Assembly (NCBI RefSeq): GCF_958450345.1
Contig: NC_088783.1
Span: 17,363,701-17,427,700 of the forward strand
Direction of reading: 5' to 3'
Source of the DNA: Calliphora vicina
Lineage: Eukaryota; Arthropoda; Insecta; Diptera; Calliphoridae
Length of the DNA: 64,000 nucleotides
Position numbers and translations under genes: made by a program. Shown here piece after piece: positions 13,300-24,559 of the stretch. The notes beneath the pieces were generated by a model. That model had not been told where the DNA came from. It saw only the letters and a program-made list of their open reading frames with translations, and searched no databases. Within the stretch, counting starts at the first letter, position 1; every line of letters begins with the position of its first letter.

Positions 13300-15120
13300 A
13301 ATAGTGAAATTTCACATTTTGTTAAAAGGGCAGATGGAAATTTGGAAAAAATGGTTAAATTTTGGAATTGTGCTCGATCTTGCCCTAATACGGTGGAATG
13401 CCATTACTTCAGAGAGTTCAGAACTGTTTAGCATATATTTAGAATTTATTTCAGATCGGAGTAATTACACTTTTAAAATAGTGAAATTTCACATTTTGTT
13501 AAAAGGGGCACATTGAAATTTGGAAAAAATGGTTGAATTTTGGAATTGTGCTCGATCTAGTCATAATGGGTTGGAAAACCATTACTTCAGAGAGTTCAGA
13601 ACTGTTAAGTTTATATTCAGAATTTATTTCAGATCGGAGTAATTTGACTTTTCAAATAGTGAAATTTCACATTTTGTTAAAAGGGGCACATTGAAATTTT
13701 GAAAAAATGGTTAAATTTTGAAATTGTGCTCGATCTTGCCCTAATGGGTTGGAAAGCCATCACTTCAGAGAGTTCAGAACTGTTTAGTTTATATTCAGAA
13801 TTTATTTCAGATCGGAGTAATTTGACTTTTCAAATAGTGAAATTTCACATTATGTTAAAAGGGGCACATTGAAATTTGGAAAAAATGGTTAAATTTTCAA
13901 ATTGTGCTCGATCTAGTCCTAATGGGTTGGAAAGCCATTGCTTCAGAGAGTTCAGAACTGTTCACCGTATATTCAGAATTTATTTCAGATCGGAGATATA
14001 TAATTTTCCATATAGTGAAATTTAAAATTTTTTTTAAAAGGCGCCCATGGAAATTTGGAAAAAATGGTTAAATTTTGGAATTGTGCTCGATCTAGTCCTA
14101 ATGAGTTGGAAAGCCATTGCGTCAGAGAGTTCAGAACTGTCAACCGTATATTCAGAATTTATTTCAGATCGGAGATATATAATTTTCCATATAGTGAAAT
14201 TTCACATTTTTTTAAAAGGGGCACATGGAAATTTGGAAAAAATGGTTAAATTTTGGAATTGTGCTCGATCTAGTCCTAATGGGTTGGAAAGCCATTGCTT
14301 CAGAGAGTTCAGAACTGTATAGCTTATATTCAGAATTTATTTCAGATCGGAGTAATTTGTCTTTTCAAATAGTGAAGTTTCACATTTTGTTAAAAGGGGC
14401 ACATTGAAATTTTGAAAAAATGGTTAAATTTTGAAATTGTGCTCGATCTTGCCCTAATGGGTTGGAAAGCCATCACTTCAGAGAGTTCAGAACTGTTTAG
14501 TTTATATTCAGAATTTATTTCAGATCGGAGTAATTTGACTTTTCAAATAGTAAAATTTCACATTTTGTTAAAAGGGGCACATTGAAATTTTGAAAAAATG
14601 GTTAAATTTTGAAATTGTGCTCGATCTAGTCCTAATGGATTGGAAAGCCATTACTTCAGAGAGTTCAGAACTGTTCACCGTATATTCAGAATTTATTTCA
14701 GATCGGAGATATATAATTTTCCATATAGTGAAATTTCACATTTTTTTTAAAAGGGGCACATGGAAATTTGGAAAAAATGGTTAAATTTTGGAATTGTGCT
14801 CGATCTAGTCCTAATGGGTTGGAAAGCCATTGCTTCAGAGAGTTCAGAACTGTTTAGTTTATATTCAGAATTTATTTCAGATCGGAGTAATTTGACTTTT
14901 CAAATAGTGAAATTTCACATTTTGTTAAAAGGGGCACATTGAAATTTTGAAAAAATGGTTAAATTTTGAAATTGTGCTCGATCTTGCCCTAATGGGTTGG
15001 AAAGCCATCACTTCAGAGAGTTCAGAACTGTTTAGTTTATATTCAGAATTTATTTCAGATCGGAGTAATATGACTTTTCAAATAGTGAAATTTCACATTT
15101 TGTTACAAGGGGCACATTGA
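13300..15120 (+). repeat. Left arm: ~10 tandem 178-bp units
   Basis: Head-to-tail units each containing gtgctcgatctagtcctaat, ttcagagagttcagaactgt and tttatttcagatcggag. Variants fall into recognisable types (e.g. taatttgacttttcaaatag versus atatataattttccatatag). Many units carry a 60-codon open frame beginning MEIWKKWLNFGIVLDLVL and ending at the tga of gggcacattga. I regard these as by-products of a conserved repeat rather than genes. Confidence 0.92.
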
Positions 15121-15124
15121 AATT

Positions 15125-18100
15125 TGGAAACAATTTTTTCAAAATTTCCATGTGCCCCTTTTAAAAAAATGTGAAATTTCACTATTTGAAAAGTCAAATT
15201 ACTCCGATCTGAAATAAATTCTGAATATAAACTAAACAGTTCTGAACTCTCTGAAGTAATGGCTTTCCAACCCATTAGGACTAGATCGAGCACAATTCCA
15301 AAATTTAACCATTTTTTCAAAATTTCAATGTGCCCCTTTCAACAAAATGTGAAATTTCACTATATGGAAAATTATATATCTCCGATCTGAAATAAATTCT
15401 GAATATAAACTAAACAGTTCTGAACTCTCTGAAGTGATGGCTTTCCAACCCATTAGGACTAGATCGAGCACAATTTCAAAATTTAACCATTTTTTCATAA
15501 TTTCAATGTGCCCCTTTTAACAAAATGTGAAATTTCACTATTTGAAAAGTCAAATTCCTCCGATCTGAAATAAATTCTGAATATAAACTAACCAGTTCTG
15601 AACTTTCTGAAGTGATGGCTTTCCAACCCATTAGGACTAGATCGAGCACAATTTCAAAATTTAACCATTTTTTTCAAAATTTCAATGTGCACCTTTTAAC
15701 AAAATGTGAAATCTCACTATTTGAAAACTCAAATTACTACGATCTGAAATAAATTCTGGATATACGGCGAACAGTTCTGAACTCTCCGAAGTAATGGCTT
15801 TCCAACCCATTAGGACTAGATCGAGCACAATTTCAAAATTTAACCATTTTTTCAAAAATTTCAATGTGCCCCTTTTAACAAAATGTGAAATTTCACTATT
15901 TGAAAATTCAAATTACGACGATCTGAAATAAATTCTGGATATACGGTGAACAGTTCTGAAGTAATGGCTTTCCAACCCATTAGAACTAGATCGAGCACAA
16001 TTTAAAAATTTAACCATTTTTTCAAAATTTCAATGTGCCCCTTTCAACAAAATGTGAAATTTCACTATTTGAAAACTCAAATTACTACGATCTGAAATAA
16101 ATTCTGGATATACGGTGAACAGTTCTGAACTCTCTGAAGTAATGGCTTTCCATCCCATTAGGACTAGATCGAGCACAATTCCAAAATTTAACCATTTTTT
16201 CCAAATGTCCATGTGCCCCTTTTAAAAAATTTGAAATTTCACTATATGGAAAATTATATATCTCCGATCTGAAATAAATTCTGAATATACGATGAACAGT
16301 TCTGAACTCTCTGAAGCAATGGCTTTCCAACCCATTAGGACTAGATCGAGCACAATTTCAAAATTTAAACATTTTTTCAAAATTTCAATGTGCCCCTTTT
16401 AACAAAATGTGAAACTTCACTATATGAAAAGACAAATTACTCCGATCTGAAATAAATTCTGAATATAAGCTATACAGTTCTGGACTCTCTGAAGCAATGG
16501 CTTTCCAACCCATTAGGACTAGATCGAGCACAATTCCAAAATTTAACCATTTTTTCCAAATTTCCATGTGCCCCTTTTAAAAAAATGTGAAATTTCACTA
16601 TATGGAAAATTATATATCTCCGATCTGAAATAAATTCTGAATATACGGTTGACAGTTCTGAACTCTCTGACGCAATGGCTTTCCAACTCATTAGGACTAG
16701 ATCGAGCACAATTCCAAAATTTAACCATTTTTTCCAAATTTCCATGGGCGCCTTTTAAAAAAAATGTGAAATTTCACTATATGGAAAATTATATATCTCC
16801 GATCTGAAATAAATTCTGAAGATAAACTAAACAGTTCTGAATTCTCTGAAGTGATGGCTTTCCACTCCATTAGGACTAGATCGAGCACAATTTCAAAATT
16901 TAACCATTTTTTAAAAATTTCAATGTGCCCCTTTTAACAAAATGTGAAATTTCACTATTTGAAAAGTCAAATTACTCCGATCTGAAATAAATTCTGAATA
17001 TAAACTATACAGTTCTGAACTCTCTGAGGTAATGGCTTTCCAATCCATTAGGACTAGATCGAGCACAATTCCAAAATTTAACCATTTTTTCAAAATTTCA
17101 ATGTGCCCCTTTTAACAAAATGTGAAATTTCACTATTTGAAAAGTCAAATTACTCCGATCTGAAATAAATTCTGAATATTAACTAAACAGTTCTGAACTC
17201 TCTGAAGTGATGGCTTTCCACTCCAGTAGGGCAAGATCGAGCACAATTCCAAAATTTAACCATTTTTTCAAAATTTCAATGTGCCCCTTTTAATAAAATG
17301 TGAAATTTCACTATATAAAAAGTCAAATTACTCTGATCTGAAATAAATTCTGAATATAAACTAAACAGTTCTGAACTCTCTGAAGTAATGGCTTTCCAAC
17401 CCATTAGGACTAGATCGAGCACAATTTCAAAATTTAACCATTTTTTCAAAAATTTCAATGTGCCCCTTTTAACAAAATGTGAAATTTCACTATATGGAAA
17501 ATTATATATCTCCGATCTGAAATAAATTCTGAATATAAACTAAACAGTTCTGAACTCTCTGAAGCAATGGCTTTCCAACCCATTAGGACTAGATCGAGCA
17601 CAATTCCAAAATTTAACCATTTTTTCCAAATTTCCATGTGCCCCTTTTAAAAAAAATGTGAAATTTCACTATATGGAAAATTATATATCTCCGATCTGAA
17701 ATAAATTCTGAATATACGGTGAACAGTTCTGAACTCTCTGAAGTAATGGCTTTCCAATCCATTAGGACTAGATCGAGCACAATTTCAAAATTTAACCATT
17801 TTTTCAAAATTTCAATGTGCCCCTTTTAACAAAATGTGAAATTTTACTATTTGAAAAGTCAAATTACTCCGATCTGAAATAAATTCTGAATATAAACTAA
17901 ACAGTTCTGAACTCTCTGAAGTGATGGCTTTCCACTCCATTAGGGCAAGATCGAGCACAATTTCAAAATTTAACCATTTTTTCAAAATTTCCATGTGCCC
18001 CTTTTAACAAAATGTGAAATTTTACTATTTGAAAAGTCAAATTACTCCGATCTGAAATAAATTCTGAATATAAACTAAACAGTTCTGAACTCTCTGAAGT

Positions 18101-19265
18101 GATGGCTTTCCACTCCATTAGGGCAAGATCGAGCACAATTTCAAAATTTAACCATTTTTTCAAAATTTCAATGTGCCCCTTTTAACAAAATGTGAAACTT
18201 CACTATTTGAAAAGACAAATTACTCCGATCTGAAATAAATTCTGAATATAAGCTATACAGTTCTGAACTCTCTGAAGCAATGGCTTTCCAACCCATTAGG
18301 ACTAGATCGAGCACAATTCCAAAATTTAACCATTTTTTCCAAATTTCCATGTGCCCCTTTTAAAAAAATGTGAAATTTCACTATATGGAAAATTATATAT
18401 CTCCGATCTGAAATAAATTCTGAATATACGGTTGACAGTTCTGAACTCTCTGACGCAATGGCTTTCCAACTCATTAGGACTAGATCGAGCACAATTCCAA
18501 AATTTAACCATTTTTTCCAAATTTCCATGGGCGCCTTTTAAAAAAAATTTTAAATTTCACTATATGGAAAATTATATATCTCCGATCTGAAATAAATTCT
18601 GAATATACGGTGAACAGTTCTGAACTCTCTGAAGCAATGGCTTTCCAACCCATTAGGACTAGATCGAGCACAATTTGAAAATTTAACCATTTTTTCCAAA
18701 TTTCAATGTGCCCCTTTTAACATAATGTGAAATTTCACTATTTGAAAAGTCAAATTACTCCGATCTGAAATAAATTCTGAATATAAACTAAACAGTTCTG
18801 AACTCTCTGAAGTGATGGCTTTCCAACCCATTAGGGCAAGATCGAGCACAATTTCAAAATTTAACCATTTTTTCAAAATTTCAATGTGCCCCTTTTAACA
18901 AAATGTGAAATTTCACTATTTGAAAAGTCAAATTACTCCGATCTGAAATAAATTCTGAATATAAACTAAACAGTTCTGAACTCTCTGAAGTAATGGTTTT
19001 CCAACCCATTATGACTAGATCGAGCACAATTCCAAAATTCAACCATTTTTTCCAAATTTCAATGTGCCCCTTTTAACAAAATGTGAAATTTCACTATTTT
19101 AAAAGTGTAATTACTCCGATCTGAAATAAATTCTAAATATATGCTAAACAGTTCTGAACTCTCTGAAGTAATGGCATTCCACCGTATTAGGGCAAGATCG
19201 AGCACAATTCCAAAATTTAACCATTTTTTCCAAATTTCCATCTGCCCTTTTAACAAAATGTGAAA
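15125..19265 (-). repeat. Right arm: ~23 inverted tandem 178-bp units with block duplications
   Basis: Same unit as the left arm in opposite orientation. Going inwards from the outer end, the variant types appear in the same order as in the left arm for about eight units (the 13304 type matches 19271, 14047 matches 18528, 14590 matches 17807). The inner part has extra copies, including a second block at 16385-16745 nearly identical to 18168-18528. Confidence 0.92.
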
Positions 19266-19694
19266 TTTCACTATTTTTAAATTAATATGAAATAAATTCT
19301 GAATATAAACTATACATTTCTGAAATCAAGCCTTCCCACCCTTTATGACTAGTTTTACCACAATTTAGAATTTTTTAATTTTTTTTCATGTCCATGTGTC
19401 TCTCATGTATCTGGTATAAAAATACGCTAAAAGCAAAGAAATCAACGATAGTTCATAAATAAATATTTAATTTTTTTTTTATCTAATTTTTAAAAAAATT
19501 GTGATTATATATTTAAACTGAATGATCGGTAAAACCATTTTATTTTGATTTTATATCATAAAATGTTAAATGAGCTGATATTAATGCAGCTCTGTTAACC
19601 TAACAGTCTTTGAGTACGAAGTATGTTAGTTTACACATTAACATAGGTAATGTTAAAAAACGGAGCTAACTGACGGAGCTAACTTCACACACAT

Positions 19695-19703
19695 CTTAGA
19701 TTT
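19695..19703. other. Right 9-bp target-site duplication of the foldback element
   Basis: cttagattt, exact match to 12872-12880. Confidence 0.9.
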
Positions 19704-20654
19704 TGTAATATTCAAAACCTTACTCAAATAAGGATTTTGCTACAGAATTAAAGATAGTCAAAAAAAGAGGGCAAAACCAAGTCCTTCGACTTGTGTTTCT
19801 AAATAAGGTGCTAAAGTCACCATAAATCACTTGTCCGCTACGCAAAATGCCAAAAATTTGCTTTTAGGGTTTCAGTTATTATTTATGTAGATATAGATAT
19901 GATCAAAATTTTGGTGCTGCCTTCACAAGTTTTACATTATGCAATTTAGTTACGGAAGTTTCTGTGTTTGTTGATGTCAGAGGTAAAGTTGTTAATTTTG
20001 CAAGTTGTTTTGTTGTTGCGCAACTAATTTGCCTAATGTGAAACGGGATCTTTTGTATCAAAGATCAGCAATTATTTCAACGTTCCTTATGAATGTTATT
20101 TCAGACGTTGGAAAATTGCATTTAATATAATCTGATTTCAAAAGATCCAAACTGAAAACATTCTGTTTTCTTTTATACCAACCATTACATTCATCTAAAA
20201 CATGTATCCCTGATTCCACTTCTATAAAGAACAGTTGAGATGGAAATATCAAAACCAAAATCCAGTAATGAGTTGTAGATTAATCAAATACAATCCAGGG
20301 ATAAATATCAGGAAATTTACTTGTTGAATGCCAAGAAATTTGCACCAAATGTTCCACAAGATCATTATAACCACATTTATAATTAAATATCCTCTTAGAT
20401 ACACTTTCTTAGGAGAGTAGAAATAGCCGCTGTGAACATTAATCATATTGAAAAATAAGGCTGTATGGAATCTAATCGCGGAGCTCTAATCTACCGATTC
20501 TGATCTTCTAAAAGTATCCCTATACACAATTTCGCCTTGAGCCAGTGGCCTATTCACCTGTCTTAACCAGATATAAATCTTTGGGACGATAAGTTGAATA
20601 TGAATCCTGCTTGCTTGCTGATTAACCCCAAAATTTCTACAGCTACATAGAATA
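19704..20654. other. Intergenic DNA, no gene recognised
   Basis: Only short open frames without family resemblance. Nothing else is supported. Confidence 0.4.
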
Positions 20655-20725
20655 ATTTATTGGAAGTATGTCTTAAAAATGCGGGATTTTTTTAATTTTT
20701 AGCTTTTATTTTGAAACATTTGTCC
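20655..20725. mobile_element. Mariner terminal fragment
   Basis: gtcttaaaaatgcgggattt, then agcttttattttgaaacatt, matches the end of the mariner copy at 29050-29120. Only the terminal ~70 bp remain, directly upstream of the LINE fragment. Confidence 0.65.
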
Positions 20726-22080
20726 ACTATAAATGTGTGTTCTTTGACGTTAGCAAAACTTTTCAGAAGGAAGGTTGCTAATGTAACGCCAATTCCAAAA
20801 AAGGCAGAGGCTAACAACCCTGAAAATTATCGCCCAATAGCAATCTGTTCTGTACTTTCCAAAGTTATGGAGAGTATGGTTAACCACCATCTTGAGAAAT
20901 ATCTAGAGTCGAACAATTTACTTAGCGACCGGCAGTACGGCAGTCGTAGAGTATGCTCTACGGGGGAATTGCTTGCCTTCCCATCGGAAATATGGTGTCG
21001 TTCCATTCACCGTTTTGGCGAATATAAAGTGGTGGCTGCGCTCTTATCGAAAATTATTGCTTTTGGTGTTGGTAACGACTTCTCTCGATTTATATCGAGC
21101 TTTCTCACAGATCGCACTATACGAGTTGTTGTAGATGGGATTTCATCAAATGAGTTCAAGATTAATTCACCGCAAGACTCCGTTCTTTCTCCTACTTTAT
21201 TCCATATTTTTCTAAATGACCTTCTAAGTCAAACTTCCAACCCTATCTATTCTTTTGCAGATGACAGCAACATTTGCCATTCATATTCATTCTGCTATAG
21301 GCCAAGCCTTTCGGAGATTGGGGCAATGAGGCAAAACATGAATGATACACTTAACCAAGATCTTGTGACAATCTCTGAATGGTGTTATGCGAACATTTTA
21401 ATGCACGCAAGACTCAATATTGTATGTTAACACATAAACGCATGTAAGATCATGTTGCTTCATCTGTTCTAGGCATGAGAATTTAGTGTGATGTTCGCTT
21501 GACAAGGCACATTTTTCAAGTGTCGAAAGAAGCATTCAAGTGCCTCGGTTTTCTAAGACGGTGTAAGAAATACTATACTTCATCTGATCTTACTATTTAC
21601 ACCACTTATATCCGACCTAAAATGGAATACAATTCTCATGTATGGGCCGGTGCTTCGAAGTCTATTTTGGAGTTACTCGACCGCGAACAGGAGATGGCGA
21701 AGGTGCTTATCGGTGACAGTAGGGTATCCAACTCTATTGATTCTCTGGAGCATCGTCGATATGTGGGTTGTGTTTCACTGTTCTATCGATACTACAATGG
21801 AATGTGTTCTGATGAAATTAGGGAACTTGTTCCCGATACCCGTAGTTTCTCACGAAATACGCATTCATCAGCGAGGGCTCATCCATTCGTGGTCGATTGG
21901 TCAGTGGATCGCACAACACACTACAGAGAAAATTCTCAGCCGTACCGTCCGTATGTGGAATAAACTTCCTGTCGAAGTATTTCCTGTCCCTTTCAATGTA
22001 GGAAAATTCAAATCAAATGTCCAGAAACACTACTCCCTCTATCCTCCTTCCCATAACCTATTTTCCTAGTTCCAACACAA
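20726..22080 (+). pseudogene. Non-LTR retrotransposon reverse transcriptase, 3' part, degenerate
   Basis: The plus-strand frame 20711-21430 shows RT motifs in order: VTPIPKKAEANNPENYRPIA, then a join lacking the expected DISKAFD-type segment (deleted), then FISSFLTDRTIRVVVDG, PQDSVLSPTLFHIFLNDLL and YSFADDSN, where the catalytic YxDD is altered to FADD. Coding continues in a second frame (21499-21963: LGFLRRCKKYYTSSDLTIYT, YIRPKMEYNSHVWAGA) and ends in a third (to 22069: RTVRMWNKLPVEVFPVPFN). Two frameshifts and the internal deletion make it dead. It resembles CR1/L2-like elements; the clade is not certain. A more decayed relative lies at 44985-45730. Confidence 0.85.
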
Positions 22081-22114
22081 TGCATTGCATGAGTAGGGGT
22101 CATCCCCTGAGTGC

Positions 22115-23065
22115 TGGTCCAAGCAAAAAAAACCTATAGATTCCGAGCCAAAAGAACTGCTCATCTTTTGAGCCCAAGAACGAATCAAGCCAATATCGGA
22201 TACTCTGTGCTGATGTGAAGTGTATCCCAGAGAGAGCGTTCTGCTTTGATCGAAACAAATAGTAGTTAGATGAGACAAGGTCTGGACTTTCCAATCACTT
22301 CTTTTTAAATAGTTTTAAACAGGTATTGCAACATGTGGCTAAACGTTGTCATGATGGAATAATACGGTTTCATGTCTGGCCGCATATCAAACGAATCAGG
22401 TACGTTCGGTACAGGTTTCATGTGATGATCTGGCCAGATTTCAGCAGCTCGTAATAATTAGGACACTTTTGGTCCCACCAAATACAGAGAGTTACTTAGC
22501 TCCATGGATTTTTGGCTTTGGTGTCGATTCGGTTGGTTGGCCGGGCTTCACAACTGTATTCAGTTTTCAGCGAAAGTAATGATTAGTTTCCAAAATTATT
22601 TTCTTTTCCCTGTGATGGTCTGGCCAGATTTCAACAGGTCATAATAGATATGTCTCTTTTGCTCCCATCAAATACAGAGAATTACCTTAGAGCTATGGAT
22701 ATTTGGCTTTAGTGTCGATTCGGCTGGTTTGTCGGGCATAACATACGATCTCTTATGGTTCGGGTTATCGTAATGGATCCAGTTTTTCTTTTATAGCGTT
22801 CATTCATCATTTCGGACATGCAAAATCATCTTTCAAGGTCTCGGCTTCAATTCGTATGAATCCTGCTGTTCGCAAACGTTTTGAAATTTCTACTTCAGTA
22901 GCTCCCAATGATTTTGCAAGCTGTTGTTGAGTTTTACAACAATCTTCATTGAGTAATGCCTCCAATTCAGGGTCTTTATACTTTTATCTTTGTATTCCGT
23001 GTCAAAATCACTTCTGAACCGCACAAATCATTTCTCGCACATTGAAATCTATGGCTCTCTGATCA
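22115..23065 (-). pseudogene. Degenerate mariner transposase with an internal duplication
   Basis: The minus strand carries the C-terminal half of a mariner transposase: a HHDN-type catalytic segment near 22350, the block equivalent to the GQPADSTPTLNIHG segment of the 51400 copy, and IHYD near 22770. The stretch around the CIWW segment occurs twice (about 22430-22565 and 22615-22745), so part of the gene is duplicated. Many stops and frameshifts; non-functional. Confidence 0.75.
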
Positions 23066-24555
23066 GCTTACACTCTTCTGCTGGATCTACTATGCTGATA
23101 AATCCACCATTCAACAGACCATTTTCCTTGGAAGTATTTAATGCTTTTTACATATCTCTTCATAGCAGTGGAAAAGTACCAGCACTTGTATCTATAGTGT
23201 AACTTGTAATTTATAACATTTATTGTCAAAAACTTTCATGGGGCTAAAGAATCAGTTTAGTTTAACCCTAGGATTGAAAAATTGTAGTTTGTGTTGAGGT
23301 CAGATTGCATATTGTAGGCAACTAGTTTTGCGGTTTTATCTCGTTTACTTTTGATATTCCTTATTAAAACTTTTAGAGAAGTCGTTTTTATTTATACTGG
23401 TACTCTGTGCGCTAGTCTAAAATCTTGACTTTATATATCTGTTTTCTTATTCATTCTGCAATGTCAGTCCAAAAAAGACTAAGCTACGATTAACTAAATG
23501 GAAACTCTACTTTCCAAATAAAACAAAGTGACTGTCAGTCACTTAACTGATGCAGTTAAAATACACACACACACTCCCACGACATATTGTTCAGATCAAA
23601 GTCATAGAATAAAATAAAATACAAAACCGAAAGATAAAGATGAAGAAGATACAAGATTAAAGATGGAACGATGGCACATTCCAGTCACGATTCACATTCA
23701 AAAGGATTAAAGGATTTCTTAGCCATTAACTTGGAATAAGACTTTGTATGTACAAATACGAATGTGGTGGATACAACAACTGCTATTTCTTTCTTTATAC
23801 TTGCAACACCGTCGTCAGGCTCTTCAACTGACACAAATGGTGTAAGCACAAGTATACGATTAAGTGTGTGTGAGTGTTTTGCTGCAGCAGTCCACAACAG
23901 TGTGAGTGTATTAAAATATTCTGTTTTTTGTTTCAACATCAAATGATGGATTTTAACACTACAAATCGAGACAAGTTATTTTCTTTTTTTTTATTTTGGT
24001 TGTGTATCATTTTCATTGGAAGTACACAGAATGAATGAAAATGGTTTTATTTAAGTGGCAATGAACAGAAAGAATACAACTCGTATCAAGAGTTGTGAGT
24101 TGTATGTTCTTTATTTTATTCGACGAGTATTTTGTTTTAATTTTTTATTAGACAGAGAGCAAGATCAAGAACTTTAATTAAAATGTAACTAAGTGGTTGT
24201 TGGAGAATGTTGTAAGTAGTTGAATGGAAAGGAGTGCATTGTTGTTTATTTTTAAATGGCTTTAGTGCAAGATAAATTATATATTTCATTATATGAAACT
24301 GTAAAGTCAATTCAATGCTAATATATGGATTACAAACACATAAAGGTTGAAATGAAAAGGATCTACTCACTTCCTTCTCTAATCTCAAAAGAATAATGAC
24401 AATACCGAACATCATAAAAATACCAATAAATCAATCAGCTTCTAATGGATGTATTTATTCTGATTTAGCTTTTATTGTTGCTGTAACAGCTGTAACAATT
24501 TTACATTATTTAAATCTGGAAGCACTTCGAAAAAGAAATGTTGGTACGTTATCTA
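23066..24555. other. Intergenic DNA, no gene recognised
   Basis: Only short unrelated open frames on both strands; no motif, splice pattern or repeat family recognised. Confidence 0.35.
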
Positions 24556-24559
24556 GAGG

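Larger units (their letters stand above)
12881..19694. mobile_element. Giant foldback (FB-like) transposon, 6.8 kb
   Basis: Begins atgtgtgtgaagttagctcc and ends with its reverse complement. The outer ~410 bp of each arm (12881-13290 and 19270-19694) are almost identical in inverted orientation. Inside, each arm is an array of a ~178-bp repeat: about 10 units left (13300-15120), about 23 right (15130-19265). The arms meet at about 15121-15140 with only a few bases of spacer. A perfect 9-bp duplication (cttagattt) flanks it. Long inverted repeats made of subrepeats plus a 9-bp duplication is the Drosophila Foldback pattern (FB/NOF, related to Mutator-like elements); the family link is inferred from structure, not sequence. 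No transposase is encoded. Confidence 0.9.
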
